Assembly: GCA_002297505.1 (NCBI GenBank)
Contig: DBLQ01000062.1
Location: 1 to 31,040 of the forward strand
Reading direction: 5' to 3'
DNA length: 31,040 bases
DNA from: Flavobacteriales bacterium UBA720
Lineage (GTDB): Bacteria > Bacteroidota > Bacteroidia > Flavobacteriales > Weeksellaceae
The notes beneath the pieces are model-generated. The model searched no databases, was not told where the DNA came from, and was given only the letters and a program-made list of their open reading frames with translations. The position numbers and the translations under genes were made by a program. Positions 22,507-30,642 of this stretch are shown here, piece by piece (position 1 is the stretch's first letter; the number at the start of each line of letters is the position of its first letter).

Positions 22507-23460
22507 ATGAAAAATGTTGGTCTTTTACTGGTAGTGCTGTTCTTTTCTTCCTGCGTGTCGCAAAAGAATAAAACCATTCAGCAGAATATCCTGACCCTGA
22601 AAGATAGCTATTGCAAAGCGCCTTTGGAATATAACTATTCTCAGAACATTCCCTCATACAATTCTGATTCTATCATTAATGCCAATCAAAAACTGAAACG
22701 GTATTTTTCTGATCAGAGTATTTTGATTCTCAACGCTCTTCAAAGTATTGATGAAGCAGAGAAGATCATTGATCTTAAAAAAGATTCGACGCTGAAATCC
22801 CAATTAAGAGTGGTTCAGCTCAAAACTAAAATCAACAGTAAAATCAGCATTGCATTGACAGAGCTGGATGCTGTAGCGGCAGAGTTTGATTGCGAAGGCG
22901 AAAGAGTCGCACAGATGGCGAATTATGTAGATAATATGAATGACAACCGAAATAACAGACTGATACTTTTCTCAATCATTACCGGTGCAGTGACCTCTGT
23001 TGCGGGCGGTGTGATCAAAAATAATGGGGTGGAAAATGCGGTCAATATTGGTGGAGGTTTGCTGGGCGCTGGCTTGGGTTTAGCGACATTTAATCCGAAA
23101 GGCAAGAAAGTAGAGTTCATCCACGAGCGAAATCTCCTGCGTGATATTTGGGAACAAAAATTACTGTCCAGGAATTTTCCGCCCTTCATCTGGTATATGT
23201 ACACGGAAAAGAAGTTTACCGGAAACCGCCAGCATTCTATCATTCAGAATATGAAGCAAAGGTGGATTCAGTACCAATTTGACAGTGACGAGAATTTGGC
23301 GAATCAGTCTGTGAATTTTGGAAACGGCGGACTTTACCGGTCTTCGGATTTGCATAACCGTGCATCAATGCTGAACCAAATGCAATCTGCCACAAGAACG
23401 ATCAATCAAAATATCAATTATCTTTTGTTGGATCTGGATAGAGTAATATCGATAGAATAG
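22507..23460 (+). CDS. Unrecognised lipoprotein with glycine-rich membrane hairpin
   Basis: 317 residues. The lipoprotein signal MKNVGLLLVVLFFSSC places Cys16 as the lipidation site. A helical region (about 55-150, likely coiled coil) precedes two apolar, glycine-rich segments at about 153-171 (LFSIITGAVTSVAGGVI) and 178-195 (NIGGGLLGAGLGLATF). The C-terminal third is helical with aromatic residues (FPPFIWYMYTEKKF) and ends in N/Q-rich helices. The paired glycine segments could insert in a membrane or drive oligomer formation. I do not recognise a family. It follows the M1 peptidase gene by 23 bp and may be part of the same unit. It converges on the next gene with only 29 bp between stop codons. 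Confidence 0.7.
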   Translation: MKNVGLLLVVLFFSSCVSQKNKTIQQNILTLKDSYCKAPLEYNYSQNIPSYNSDSIINANQKLKRYFSDQSILILNALQSIDEAEKIIDLKKDSTLKSQLRVVQLKTKINSKISIALTELDAVAAEFDCEGERVAQMANYVDNMNDNRNNRLILFSIITGAVTSVAGGVIKNNGVENAVNIGGGLLGAGLGLATFNPKGKKVEFIHERNLLRDIWEQKLLSRNFPPFIWYMYTEKKFTGNRQHSIIQNMKQRWIQYQFDSDENLANQSVNFGNGGLYRSSDLHNRASMLNQMQSATRTINQNINYLLLDLDRVISIE

Positions 23461-23489
23461 TTGATGACTTGCGCATAGCTGAGCTTTTA

Positions 23490-23939
23490 TTACCTCTTTT
23501 TAAATGGCTTATAACCGGTGATAACCATTCCGTCAATCGTGTCATCGGCAGAAATCCAGACGCTGAGATATCTGATGCTATTATCTTTCTCGGTTTTGGC
23601 ATCGAAAATATACAGTTCCTGCTTGCCGAAAATGGATGTTTTATTCCTGTATGCGGAATTGAGATTCTCTAAAGTGATATTGCCGTAATTTTGCCTGTTG
23701 CTCTCACAGACTTCACGGAGCTTATTGTTGAAAAACTTCTCAAATTCTCCCGAAAACTTGAATCCTGGTGAGGCTGAGTAATCTTTGTTCAAACATTTTT
23801 CAAGATACGATTGGATGAAACTCCTGGAGAGCAGAACTTTTTTGGTGTCCAGTTTTTCTGTTTCTATTTTCTTATAGTCTGCCTGGCAAAAGACTAAGAT
23901 GAAACTCAATACAAAGCCTAAAGCGAGAAGTTTTTTCAT
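23490..23939 (-). CDS. Small exported protein of unknown function
   Basis: 149 residues from the ATG at 23939. An upstream ATG at 23960 is in frame but overlaps the probable promoter and lengthens the signal peptide, so the later start is preferred. Signal peptide MKKLLALGFVLSFILVFCQA. The mature part is alpha/beta mixed with TEKLDTKKVLLSRSFIQSYLEKCL and a C-terminal beta stretch (IRYLSVWISADDTIDGMVITGYKPF). No known domain is recognised and no catalytic motif is visible. It is monocistronic, divergent from the FKBP gene and convergent with the lipoprotein gene to the left. Confidence 0.7.
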   Translation of the reverse strand: MKKLLALGFVLSFILVFCQADYKKIETEKLDTKKVLLSRSFIQSYLEKCLNKDYSASPGFKFSGEFEKFFNNKLREVCESNRQNYGNITLENLNSAYRNKTSIFGKQELYIFDAKTEKDNSIRYLSVWISADDTIDGMVITGYKPFKKR

Positions 23940-23957
23940 AAGTGGTTTTTTTATTGT

Positions 23958-23965
23958 CAAATATA
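23958..23965 (-). promoter_or_regulatory. -7 element of the small exported protein gene (TATATTTG)
   Basis: The minus strand TATATTTG matches TAnnTTTG, 18 bp before the ATG at 23939. It would overlap an upstream alternative start at 23960, which helps decide the start. Confidence 0.5.
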
Positions 23966-24026
23966 CAGATTCAAAAAAAATAAATCAGAAAATTCATTGT
24001 CGAAAGTAATTTCCGGGAATTAATGA

Positions 24027-24034
24027 TAGATTTG
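24027..24034 (+). promoter_or_regulatory. -7 element of the FKBP gene (TAGATTTG)
   Basis: TAGATTTG matches TAnnTTTG and lies 30 bp before the ATG at 24065. CATTGTCGAAAGTAA is found about 32 bp upstream, as before the M1-type peptidase gene. Confidence 0.45.
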
Positions 24035-24064
24035 CAGGCAAATTATAATTAACAAAATTTTCAA

Positions 24065-24772
24065 ATGAAAAGACAGACCATCGCATTATTTTGCGTTACA
24101 ATACTAGGTGTTTCCTGCGCGCATAAGGAAGGTAAAGGAGACGGAAGCCAATATACGGACGACCAGAAAGCCTCTTACTACATCGGAATGAGCATTGCGC
24201 AAAATATGAAACAGGAAGGCTTTAAAGTTGATGCAGATCTTTTGGCAAAAGGGATTAAGGAGGAATTGGACAGTACGAAGACCAAAATGCTGCCGGCAGA
24301 AGAGATGAATACCTTTATGCAGGAGTTTATGATGAAACAACATCAAAAGAAACAAGCTGAAGCGGGAGCTCAATCCAATGGCAACAAGAGAAAAGGTCTT
24401 GAGTTTTTGGTAAAAAATAAAAGTAATCCAAAAGTAAAGACCACAGTTTCCGGCCTACAATACGAAGTTTTGCAGGAAGGCGACGGCAAAACAAAACCTA
24501 AAGCTACTGATGTAGTGGAGGTGAAATATACAGGGAAATTATTGGACGGTACTGTCTTTGACTCCACAGATAAAAACGGCGGAAATCCCGCGGAGATCAA
24601 TCTGGGCGGAGTGATCCCGGGATGGACAGAAGGCATCCAGCTGATGAGCAAAGGTGCAAAATACAGATTTTATATTCCGTCGGATCTGGCTTATGGCGAC
24701 CAGGGCGCAGGCGATGCGATTCCAGGTGGTTCTGTGATTATCTTTGATGTGGAATTGGTCAACGTGAAGTAA
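24065..24772 (+). CDS. FKBP-type peptidyl-prolyl isomerase lipoprotein (Mip/FkpA-like)
   Basis: 235 residues. The lipoprotein signal MKRQTIALFCVTILGVSC places Cys18 as the lipidation site. An N-terminal helical dimerisation domain (FKBP_N, about 28-110, with QKASYYIGMSIAQNMK) joins a C-terminal FKBP domain (about 130-235) containing VEVKYTGKLLDGTVFDST, IPGWTEGIQLM, YRFYIPSDLAYGD and IPGGSVIIFDVEL. These match the Mip/FkpA group, which speeds proline isomerisation and assists folding of envelope proteins. The active-site aromatic residues appear intact. It is monocistronic with its own promoter and a terminator shared with clpB. Confidence 0.92.
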   Translation: MKRQTIALFCVTILGVSCAHKEGKGDGSQYTDDQKASYYIGMSIAQNMKQEGFKVDADLLAKGIKEELDSTKTKMLPAEEMNTFMQEFMMKQHQKKQAEAGAQSNGNKRKGLEFLVKNKSNPKVKTTVSGLQYEVLQEGDGKTKPKATDVVEVKYTGKLLDGTVFDSTDKNGGNPAEINLGGVIPGWTEGIQLMSKGAKYRFYIPSDLAYGDQGAGDAIPGGSVIIFDVELVNVK

Positions 24773-24793
24773 ACTTTGACTCGATACAATCAA

Positions 24794-24819
24794 AAACCTC
24801 AGCAAAATAGCTGAGGTTT
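24794..24819. terminator. Bidirectional terminator between fkp and clpB
   Basis: A 10-bp stem AAACCTCAGC (24794-24803) with GCTGAGGTTT (24810-24819) and a 6-nt AAAATA loop. It lies between the convergent FKBP and clpB genes. Confidence 0.82.
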
Positions 24820-24858
24820 CCTGTTTAAAATAGTATTTAATATGAAGAAAAATTTAAT

Positions 24859-27450
24859 TTATTCCACAGGTCTGAAAACCAAACCAGTCTCCTCGAAATA
24901 ATCCAGGGTGATTCTGTCACCGTCATTTACATTTCCTGCGAGAATTTCTTTTGATAATTTATTCAAAACTTCCTGCTGGATTACTCTTTTCAAAGGTCTT
25001 GCTCCGAAAACCGGGTCGTAACCCTTGTTGGTTAAATAATTCAAAGCGTCCTGCGTAGCGGTCATGATAATATTTCGTTTGGCAAGCATATCATTAAACC
25101 CTCTCAACTGATATTGAACGATTTTTCCGATTTCTTTTTTTCTTAAAGGCTGGAATAAAACCGTTTCATCAATTCTGTTCAGGAACTCAGGACGAAGCGT
25201 CTGTTTCAGCAGATCAAAAACTTCGATTTTCGTTTTATCCACAATTTCGTCTTGATTCTCTTCGGTAATATTTTCAAAATTCTCCTGAATAATATGCGAA
25301 CCAAGGTTCGAAGTCATAATGATAATCGAGTTTTTGAAATTCACCACTCTTCCTTTGTTATCCGTTAACCTTCCATCATCCAAAACCTGCAACAATGTGT
25401 TGAAAACATCCGGATGCGCTTTTTCAATTTCATCTAAAAGCACTACTGAATATGGTCTTCTTCTCACCGCTTCCGTCAACTGACCACCTTCATCATAACC
25501 AACGTATCCCGGAGGCGCACCCACCAATCTGGAAACAGAATGACGTTCCTGATATTCACTCATATCAATTCTCGTCATATTGTTTTCATCATCGAATAAA
25601 AACTCCGCTAGAGCCTTTGCCAGCTCAGTTTTTCCGACTCCGGTTGTTCCTAAAAATAAGAACGAACCAATTGGTTTTTTATCGTCACTTAATCCTGCTC
25701 TGTTTCTTCTGATCGCATTCGAAACAGCTTCAATCGCTTCTTCCTGACCTACAACTCTGTGGTGAAGTTCAGTTTCCAAATGGAGTAATTTTTCTCTTTC
25801 TGATTGTAAAAGTTTGGTCACAGGAATTCCCGTCCATTTGGCAATCACCTCGGAGATATTTTCGGAAGTGACTTCTTCTTTAATCAATTCATTCTGATGG
25901 TTTTGCATCTCCAGTTCAAGTTTCTGCAAAGCATCTTCTTTTTCTTTGATTTTGCCGTACTGAATTTCCGCAACTTTCGCATAATCTCCTGCTCTTGAAG
26001 CTCTTTCTGCCTCCAGTTTCAGGGATTCGATATCTTTTTTAATCTGAGTTAAATCTTCAGATTTTTGTTTTTCTTTCAGCCATTTTGCATTAATTTCATT
26101 TCTCTGCTCAGAAATTTTCGAAATATCTTCTTTCAGGTGATCAATTTTTGTCTGGTTTCCTTCTCTTGAGATTGCCGCCAATTCAATCTCCATTTGCATC
26201 AGTTTTCTGTCGAGAACATCCAGTTCTTCAGGTTTTGAATTGATCTCCATTCTCAGTTTAGCCGAAGCTTCATCAATCAGGTCAATCGCCTTATCCGGCA
26301 GAAAACGGTCTGAAATATAACGTTGAGACATTTCCACTGCTGCAATAATCGCTTCATCTTTGATTCTTACTTTGTGATGCGCTTCGTATTTATCTTTAAT
26401 TCCACGGAGAATGGAGATCGCCGATTCGGTATCCGGTTCTTCCACCATAACCTTTTGGAAACGTCTTTCTAAGGCTTTGTCTTTTTCAAAATATTTTTGA
26501 TATTCATTCAACGTCGTTGCACCGATCGCTCTTAATTCTCCTCTTGCCAAAGCCGGTTTCAGAATATTTGCGGCATCCATCGCACCTTCACCGCCTCCAG
26601 CTCCAACCAAAGTATGAATTTCGTCGATGAATAGAATGATTTGCCCGTCTGATTTGATGACTTCATTTACCACCGATTTCAGACGCTCTTCAAATTCTCC
26701 TTTGTATTTTGCACCGGCGATCAAAGCTCCCATATCCAAAGAATACAAGGTTTTATCCTGCAAATTTTCAGGAACATCACCATTGATAATTCTGTGGGCA
26801 ATTCCTTCAGCGATCGCGGTTTTACCAACACCGGGTTCACCAATCAGAATTGGATTGTTTTTGGTTCTTCTGGAAAGAATCTGCAAAACTCTTCGGATTT
26901 CCTCATCACGTCCGATTACGGGATCTAATTTCCCTTCAGCTGCCAATTCATTGAAGTTTTTCGCATATTTATTTAAAGACTGATAGGTTTCTTCCGAGCT
27001 TGCAGAAGTTGCCTTCGAACCTTTTCTTAACTCTTTAATTCCGCCTTCCAAAAGATTTTTCGTAACGCCCATATCTTTCAACATTTTCGAAACCTCAGAA
27101 CTTGTTTCTAATAATGAAAGCCATAAATGTTCGATCGTTACAAATTCATCACCCATTTTTTTGGCGATGTTAGGCGCATCCAGCAAAACTTTGTTTGCGG
27201 ACTGTGAAAGGTAAATGTTTCCTCCCTGAACTTTAGGCAGTTTTTCTAAATTTTCTCTGTTTCGCTCTCTTACTAATGTCGCGTCCGCTTCAGATTTCTT
27301 TAATAAAAAAGGCGATATATTTTCATCCACCTGAAAAATTCCTTCCAGTAAATGTTGTGGCTCTATCTGCTGGTTGCCAAATTCCATTGCCACCTGTTGC
27401 GCGGCCTGGATGGCTTCCTGTGATTTTACGGTATATTGATTCAGATTCAT
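24859..27450 (-). CDS. clpB: ATP-dependent disaggregase ClpB
   Basis: 863 residues, the full ClpB length. This hexameric AAA+ chaperone works with DnaK to pull proteins out of aggregates. The N-domain (1-145) is followed by NBD1 with Walker A GEPGVGKTAIAEG (Lys210) and Walker B FIDEIH (Asp276-Glu277). A coiled-coil middle domain (about 400-520) has the DLIDEASAKLRMEI and AEIQYGKI segments characteristic of ClpB rather than ClpA or ClpC. NBD2 carries Walker A GTTGVGKTELAKA (Lys607), LLDEIEKAHPDVFN and GARPLKRVIQ. The C-terminus ends ...FRPVE. It is monocistronic. I see no obvious TAnnTTTG or CIRCE element in the 358-bp upstream spacer, so heat-shock control is not shown here. Confidence 0.96.
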   Translation of the reverse strand: MNLNQYTVKSQEAIQAAQQVAMEFGNQQIEPQHLLEGIFQVDENISPFLLKKSEADATLVRERNRENLEKLPKVQGGNIYLSQSANKVLLDAPNIAKKMGDEFVTIEHLWLSLLETSSEVSKMLKDMGVTKNLLEGGIKELRKGSKATSASSEETYQSLNKYAKNFNELAAEGKLDPVIGRDEEIRRVLQILSRRTKNNPILIGEPGVGKTAIAEGIAHRIINGDVPENLQDKTLYSLDMGALIAGAKYKGEFEERLKSVVNEVIKSDGQIILFIDEIHTLVGAGGGEGAMDAANILKPALARGELRAIGATTLNEYQKYFEKDKALERRFQKVMVEEPDTESAISILRGIKDKYEAHHKVRIKDEAIIAAVEMSQRYISDRFLPDKAIDLIDEASAKLRMEINSKPEELDVLDRKLMQMEIELAAISREGNQTKIDHLKEDISKISEQRNEINAKWLKEKQKSEDLTQIKKDIESLKLEAERASRAGDYAKVAEIQYGKIKEKEDALQKLELEMQNHQNELIKEEVTSENISEVIAKWTGIPVTKLLQSEREKLLHLETELHHRVVGQEEAIEAVSNAIRRNRAGLSDDKKPIGSFLFLGTTGVGKTELAKALAEFLFDDENNMTRIDMSEYQERHSVSRLVGAPPGYVGYDEGGQLTEAVRRRPYSVVLLDEIEKAHPDVFNTLLQVLDDGRLTDNKGRVVNFKNSIIIMTSNLGSHIIQENFENITEENQDEIVDKTKIEVFDLLKQTLRPEFLNRIDETVLFQPLRKKEIGKIVQYQLRGFNDMLAKRNIIMTATQDALNYLTNKGYDPVFGARPLKRVIQQEVLNKLSKEILAGNVNDGDRITLDYFEETGLVFRPVE

Positions 27451-27808
27451 ATTATTTTAGTTGATTTTTTTGGTTGATGATTAAAAGATTTTATCAAATT
27501 TTGTACAATTCTCAAAGTCTGATTTTTAAAAAACATTAAGACTAAAGTTTCTAATTCTAATCTTAATGTCCAATCATTTAATTCTGAAACCGTAATCACA
27601 AAAACTATTCTATTGATGATATTTTAAAAATATAAGACAAAATTTCCGAATTATTAAATTCTAAGCAATTCTTGCAAGACAGAATTTCCGAATCAAGGAT
27701 GTTTAATTAAATTGATATGGACAATTTGAACCGGATCAGAACTTTGAAATTCAATGATGATTCAAATAGGTGATTTTATTTATAAATTTGATTAGATAAA
27801 ATCTGAAG
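27451..27808. other. 358-bp AT-rich divergent spacer between clpB and the TPR regulator
   Basis: No coding region is evident. It contains an inverted repeat ACATTAAGA (27533-27541)/TCTTAATGT (27561-27569), a direct repeat AATTTCCGAAT (27641-27651 and 27683-27693, 42 bp apart), and the -7 element of the regulator gene at its right end. A promoter for clpB must lie on the left side but is not clear. Confidence 0.5.
27783..27790 (+). promoter_or_regulatory. -7 element of the TPR-AraC regulator gene (TAAATTTG)
   Basis: TAAATTTG matches TAnnTTTG and ends 18 bp before the TTG start at 27809, giving a leader of about 12 nt. The geometry supports the unusual TTG start. Confidence 0.45.
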
Positions 27809-29377
27809 TTGTACCGTGCCTTAATCCTTATTACTCTATTTTTCTTTGCGTTTTGTTTTGGTCAGAAGCAGAACCAGGAAGACTTGTCGGGTGCCGAGAC
27901 TTTGGATCCAGGTAAAATTTCGCCGGAGACCGTGATTTCGCAAAGTCAAAAAAAATTGGAACAGCCGATTTCCGATGAAGAGAAATATGAAGTTCGAATG
28001 AAAATGGCGGATGCTTATCTGAAACTTAGAAAACCGGATTTTGCGAAGTCAACGGCAATGCTTTTCAAGGCTAAGGACATTGCGGAAAAATTAGATAATA
28101 CAAAACTTAAAGCGAAAATCTACGGTTCAATTGCAAATCAATACTCGTTTCTCAACTTTCCTGAAAAAATAAAACCTTATCTCGATCTCTCAAAAAAGGA
28201 AGTCGATAAGCTTCCAAATGGCTATGAAAAGAATTTTCTGAACGCAAGATTGTATATCGAATATGGAAATCTGGAAGCAGATAAAGAGAATTTTCTTTTG
28301 GCAAAAAATGATTATCAAAAGGCTCTGAAGTTTTTGGGAAATATCGGAAACCCGAATAAAAAGAACATTTTCCAATTCCGTAGAGCGTTCTATAACATGG
28401 GTGTTTCTTACGCTTACCTAAAGCAAAACGATTCAGCGGAATATTTTCTTAATAAAGCTTTGGCGATTCGGGATCATGAAAATAAAGAGTTCAAATATTT
28501 TATTTACAATAATCTGGCTAAAGTTTACGCTGGTAAAAATGAGCATCAAAGAGCAATTGATTCTCTGGAAGCTGTTCTGAATGAAGATGCCTTCAAAGAC
28601 ATTCGCTTAAAAGCTGATATGTACAGAAAGCTGATTGCGTCTTTCAAGGCTTTGAACAATCAGGATAAATATATTGAGTATTCTGAAAAGCTTCTGGCAT
28701 TGGAACCGGATGTTAAAGAAAATAACCTAAAGGCGATTAATACAGCAGTTTCCGAAGAACAAAGAAATCTACAGGAAAAAATTTCTGATAAGGAAAGTCA
28801 TAATCAACTTTTGATGATAGGTTGTAGTTTGTTGGTTTTATTTGGAGGAGCAACTATTTTTTACATCAATCAAAAAAGAAAGAAGGAGAAAATGCTTTAT
28901 CAAAACTTCATTGCCAACCTTGAAAAAAAAGAAGTGAATGAAGTTGACGAGCCCATCGAAACGCTTCAGCCGGAAATTGAGGAAAAGGAAAAAACGCCGT
29001 TTTCTGTTCCCGCTTCTGCAGAAAGTATGATTCTGGAAAAGTTAGAAAAGTTTGAAGATGCTTCCAAGTTTACCAACTCAAAATTAACGGTTGCTAGTTT
29101 GGCGGTGATGTTCAAGACCAACCCGACCTATCTTTCCGAGACCATTAAAAAGCATAAGCAGAAAAATTTTAATCAATATCTGAATGAGCTTCGCATCCGT
29201 TATATCTGCCAGCAGATTTTTGAGCGTCCGGAATTTCTCAACTATAAAATCAGTTATTTGGCAGAACAAGCCGGATTTTCTTCGCACAGTTCGTTTACAA
29301 CCGTTTTCAAAAACGTTACGGGAATCTCACCTTCCGCCTTCCTGCGCGAGGCTGAGAAACATCATCAAGATATGTAA
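27809..29377 (+). CDS. Membrane-anchored TPR and AraC-type HTH regulator
   Basis: 522 residues, beginning at TTG. No in-frame ATG precedes the end of the signal peptide MYRALILITLFFFAFCFGQ, so TTG is required to retain export. Residues about 50-320 form tetratricopeptide-like helical repeats placed outside the inner membrane. A transmembrane segment lies at about 334-354 (GCSLLVLFGGATIFYIN), followed by a basic stop-transfer and an acidic linker. A cytoplasmic AraC-type DNA-binding domain (about 425-515) has two helix-turn-helix units (LTVASLAVMFKTNPTYLSET and ISYLAEQAGFSSHSSFTTVF). This architecture is common in Flavobacteriia: an extracytoplasmic sensor wired directly to a DNA-binding domain. 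The signal and target genes are unknown. The adjacent secreted-protein gene could be a target. Confidence 0.85.
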   Translation: MYRALILITLFFFAFCFGQKQNQEDLSGAETLDPGKISPETVISQSQKKLEQPISDEEKYEVRMKMADAYLKLRKPDFAKSTAMLFKAKDIAEKLDNTKLKAKIYGSIANQYSFLNFPEKIKPYLDLSKKEVDKLPNGYEKNFLNARLYIEYGNLEADKENFLLAKNDYQKALKFLGNIGNPNKKNIFQFRRAFYNMGVSYAYLKQNDSAEYFLNKALAIRDHENKEFKYFIYNNLAKVYAGKNEHQRAIDSLEAVLNEDAFKDIRLKADMYRKLIASFKALNNQDKYIEYSEKLLALEPDVKENNLKAINTAVSEEQRNLQEKISDKESHNQLLMIGCSLLVLFGGATIFYINQKRKKEKMLYQNFIANLEKKEVNEVDEPIETLQPEIEEKEKTPFSVPASAESMILEKLEKFEDASKFTNSKLTVASLAVMFKTNPTYLSETIKKHKQKNFNQYLNELRIRYICQQIFERPEFLNYKISYLAEQAGFSSHSSFTTVFKNVTGISPSAFLREAEKHHQDM

Positions 29378-29415
29378 TGGATTATTTATCAATGATTTAA
29401 AATAGATTTCTCTGT

Positions 29416-29438
29416 TTTTGAAATATGATATTTCAAAA
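29416..29438. terminator. Possible weak terminator or palindrome after the regulator gene
   Basis: TTTTGAAATA (29416-29425) and TATTTCAAAA (29429-29438) form a perfect 10-bp inverted repeat with a TGA loop, 38 bp after the regulator stop codon. It is AT-rich and lacks an immediate T tract, so it could instead be a regulator-binding site upstream of the T9SS gene. Confidence 0.35.
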
Positions 29439-29556
29439 GTATAATGCTTTTTATTAATTCTTTAAGTATCTACCTTTACTTCATCAATACGATAAAATAT
29501 ATTTCTGATTGATAGGGTTATCTCAAACTATTTTATTAAATCTTAAAAAATTAATT

Positions 29557-30504
29557 ATGAAGAAAATTGTATTTTTTTTATCGGCGCTGGGTTCGGTGGT
29601 TAGCTTTGCACAAAACTCAGGTTACGGAAATTCGGTTTCTAAGTCGCTGCTGGGAGCAGTGAAAAGCCAGCACGGAACTTTAGCAAAAGCCGAGACCTGC
29701 AATGCCGTTGTGATCAATGACACTGACGAAGAGAATGGCGTATTCATCATCGGTAACAGTGGACAGAAAGCCGCGGTGGACATTCCGATTGCTGCCAATC
29801 AAACCATCAAAATTAACAGCATTGTTGTTACGCTTGCTAGTAAACTGCCGCCGACTTTTGTGAACTTTGTTTTCTACGATAATATCCTTTCTACGCCGGA
29901 AGACCCGGAAGATCCGCGACGAAATATCCCGAATCAGCAGATTCTGGAGATCACGGACAGCACCATCGAATCTTACGAGGAAGTGGGCTACGAACCGCTG
30001 CATGAATTTGTGATCCGGAAAGTGAAAGTAAAATTGCAGACTCCGATTCTTCTGAATGGAACAATGTCCGACGGCAGAATCTGGATGGGCACCAAATCTG
30101 ATGCGAACGCCTGGTCTACCACAGCGCATTTTGACACAGGCGAAGGCGTGATTGGCGAAAGTGTGGCAATGGGCGGAAACAGTTTTGATTGGTTTCAGCT
30201 GATCAATGTAGAAGGTCTCTATGAGCTGACTGCGGAGTGTGACCTCCTGAATGTGTCGGATGCCGATTTCAATTCCAAAGTAGGCATCTTCCCGAATCCG
30301 GCGCAGGATTATTTTGAATTTAAAGGTCTCAGCGGAACAAAAATCATTTCAACCAACATTTATTCAACCGATGGAAGACTTGTGAAAACAAGCCTTTCTA
30401 ATGATTCTAAAGTTAATGTAAGCACTTTGAAAAGCGGTGTCTACATCGTTCAGACAAAAACAGCTAACGGCAATACGTTCACCAATAAGCTGATTAAAAA
30501 GTAA
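29557..30504 (+). CDS. T9SS-sorted secreted protein of unknown function
   Basis: 315 residues from the ATG at 29557 (MKKIVFFLSALGSVVSFAQ). A TTG-start extension to 29509 would only add residues before a good signal peptide. The central 200 residues are beta-rich (INSIVVTLASKLPPTFVNFVFYDN and KVKLQTPILLNGTMSDGRIWMG) with no catalytic motif that I recognise. They resemble the surface or adhesin-like modules found with T9SS. The last 75 residues are a type A T9SS sorting domain (VGIFPNPAQDYFEF, NIYSTDGRLVK, LKSGVYIVQT, NKLIKK). The product is therefore expected outside the cell. It follows the TPR-AraC regulator gene by 179 bp. Confidence 0.85.
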   Translation: MKKIVFFLSALGSVVSFAQNSGYGNSVSKSLLGAVKSQHGTLAKAETCNAVVINDTDEENGVFIIGNSGQKAAVDIPIAANQTIKINSIVVTLASKLPPTFVNFVFYDNILSTPEDPEDPRRNIPNQQILEITDSTIESYEEVGYEPLHEFVIRKVKVKLQTPILLNGTMSDGRIWMGTKSDANAWSTTAHFDTGEGVIGESVAMGGNSFDWFQLINVEGLYELTAECDLLNVSDADFNSKVGIFPNPAQDYFEFKGLSGTKIISTNIYSTDGRLVKTSLSNDSKVNVSTLKSGVYIVQTKTANGNTFTNKLIKK

Positions 30505-30533
30505 AATTCATATTTTTAATTGTTACCGGCAGA

Positions 30534-30557
30534 AGTCAGGCGTTGATGCACCTGGCT
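30534..30557 (+). terminator. Intrinsic terminator after the T9SS gene
   Basis: AGTCAGG (30534-30540) pairs with CCTGGCT (30551-30557), including one G-U pair, around a 10-nt loop, followed by a T-rich tract (TTTTGTTGTTTT). Confidence 0.6.
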
Positions 30558-30619
30558 TTTGTTGTTTTGGACTTTAGATGAAATTCCCAAATCTGATTTT
30601 ATAAGTCTGCAAATAGTTT

Positions 30620-30627
30620 TATATTTG
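30620..30627 (+). promoter_or_regulatory. -7 element of the enoyl-CoA hydratase gene (TATATTTG)
   Basis: TATATTTG matches TAnnTTTG exactly and lies 15 bp before the ATG at 30643. No clear -33 TTG is seen at the usual spacing. Confidence 0.5.
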
Positions 30628-30642
30628 AAGAAAACCAAGATT

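Noticed and set aside
23940..23960. Upstream ATG for the small exported protein
   Set aside because: The extension overlaps a TAnnTTTG element and gives a poorer signal peptide.
29509..29556. TTG-start extension of the T9SS protein
   Set aside because: The ATG at 29557 begins a standard signal peptide; the extension is not needed.
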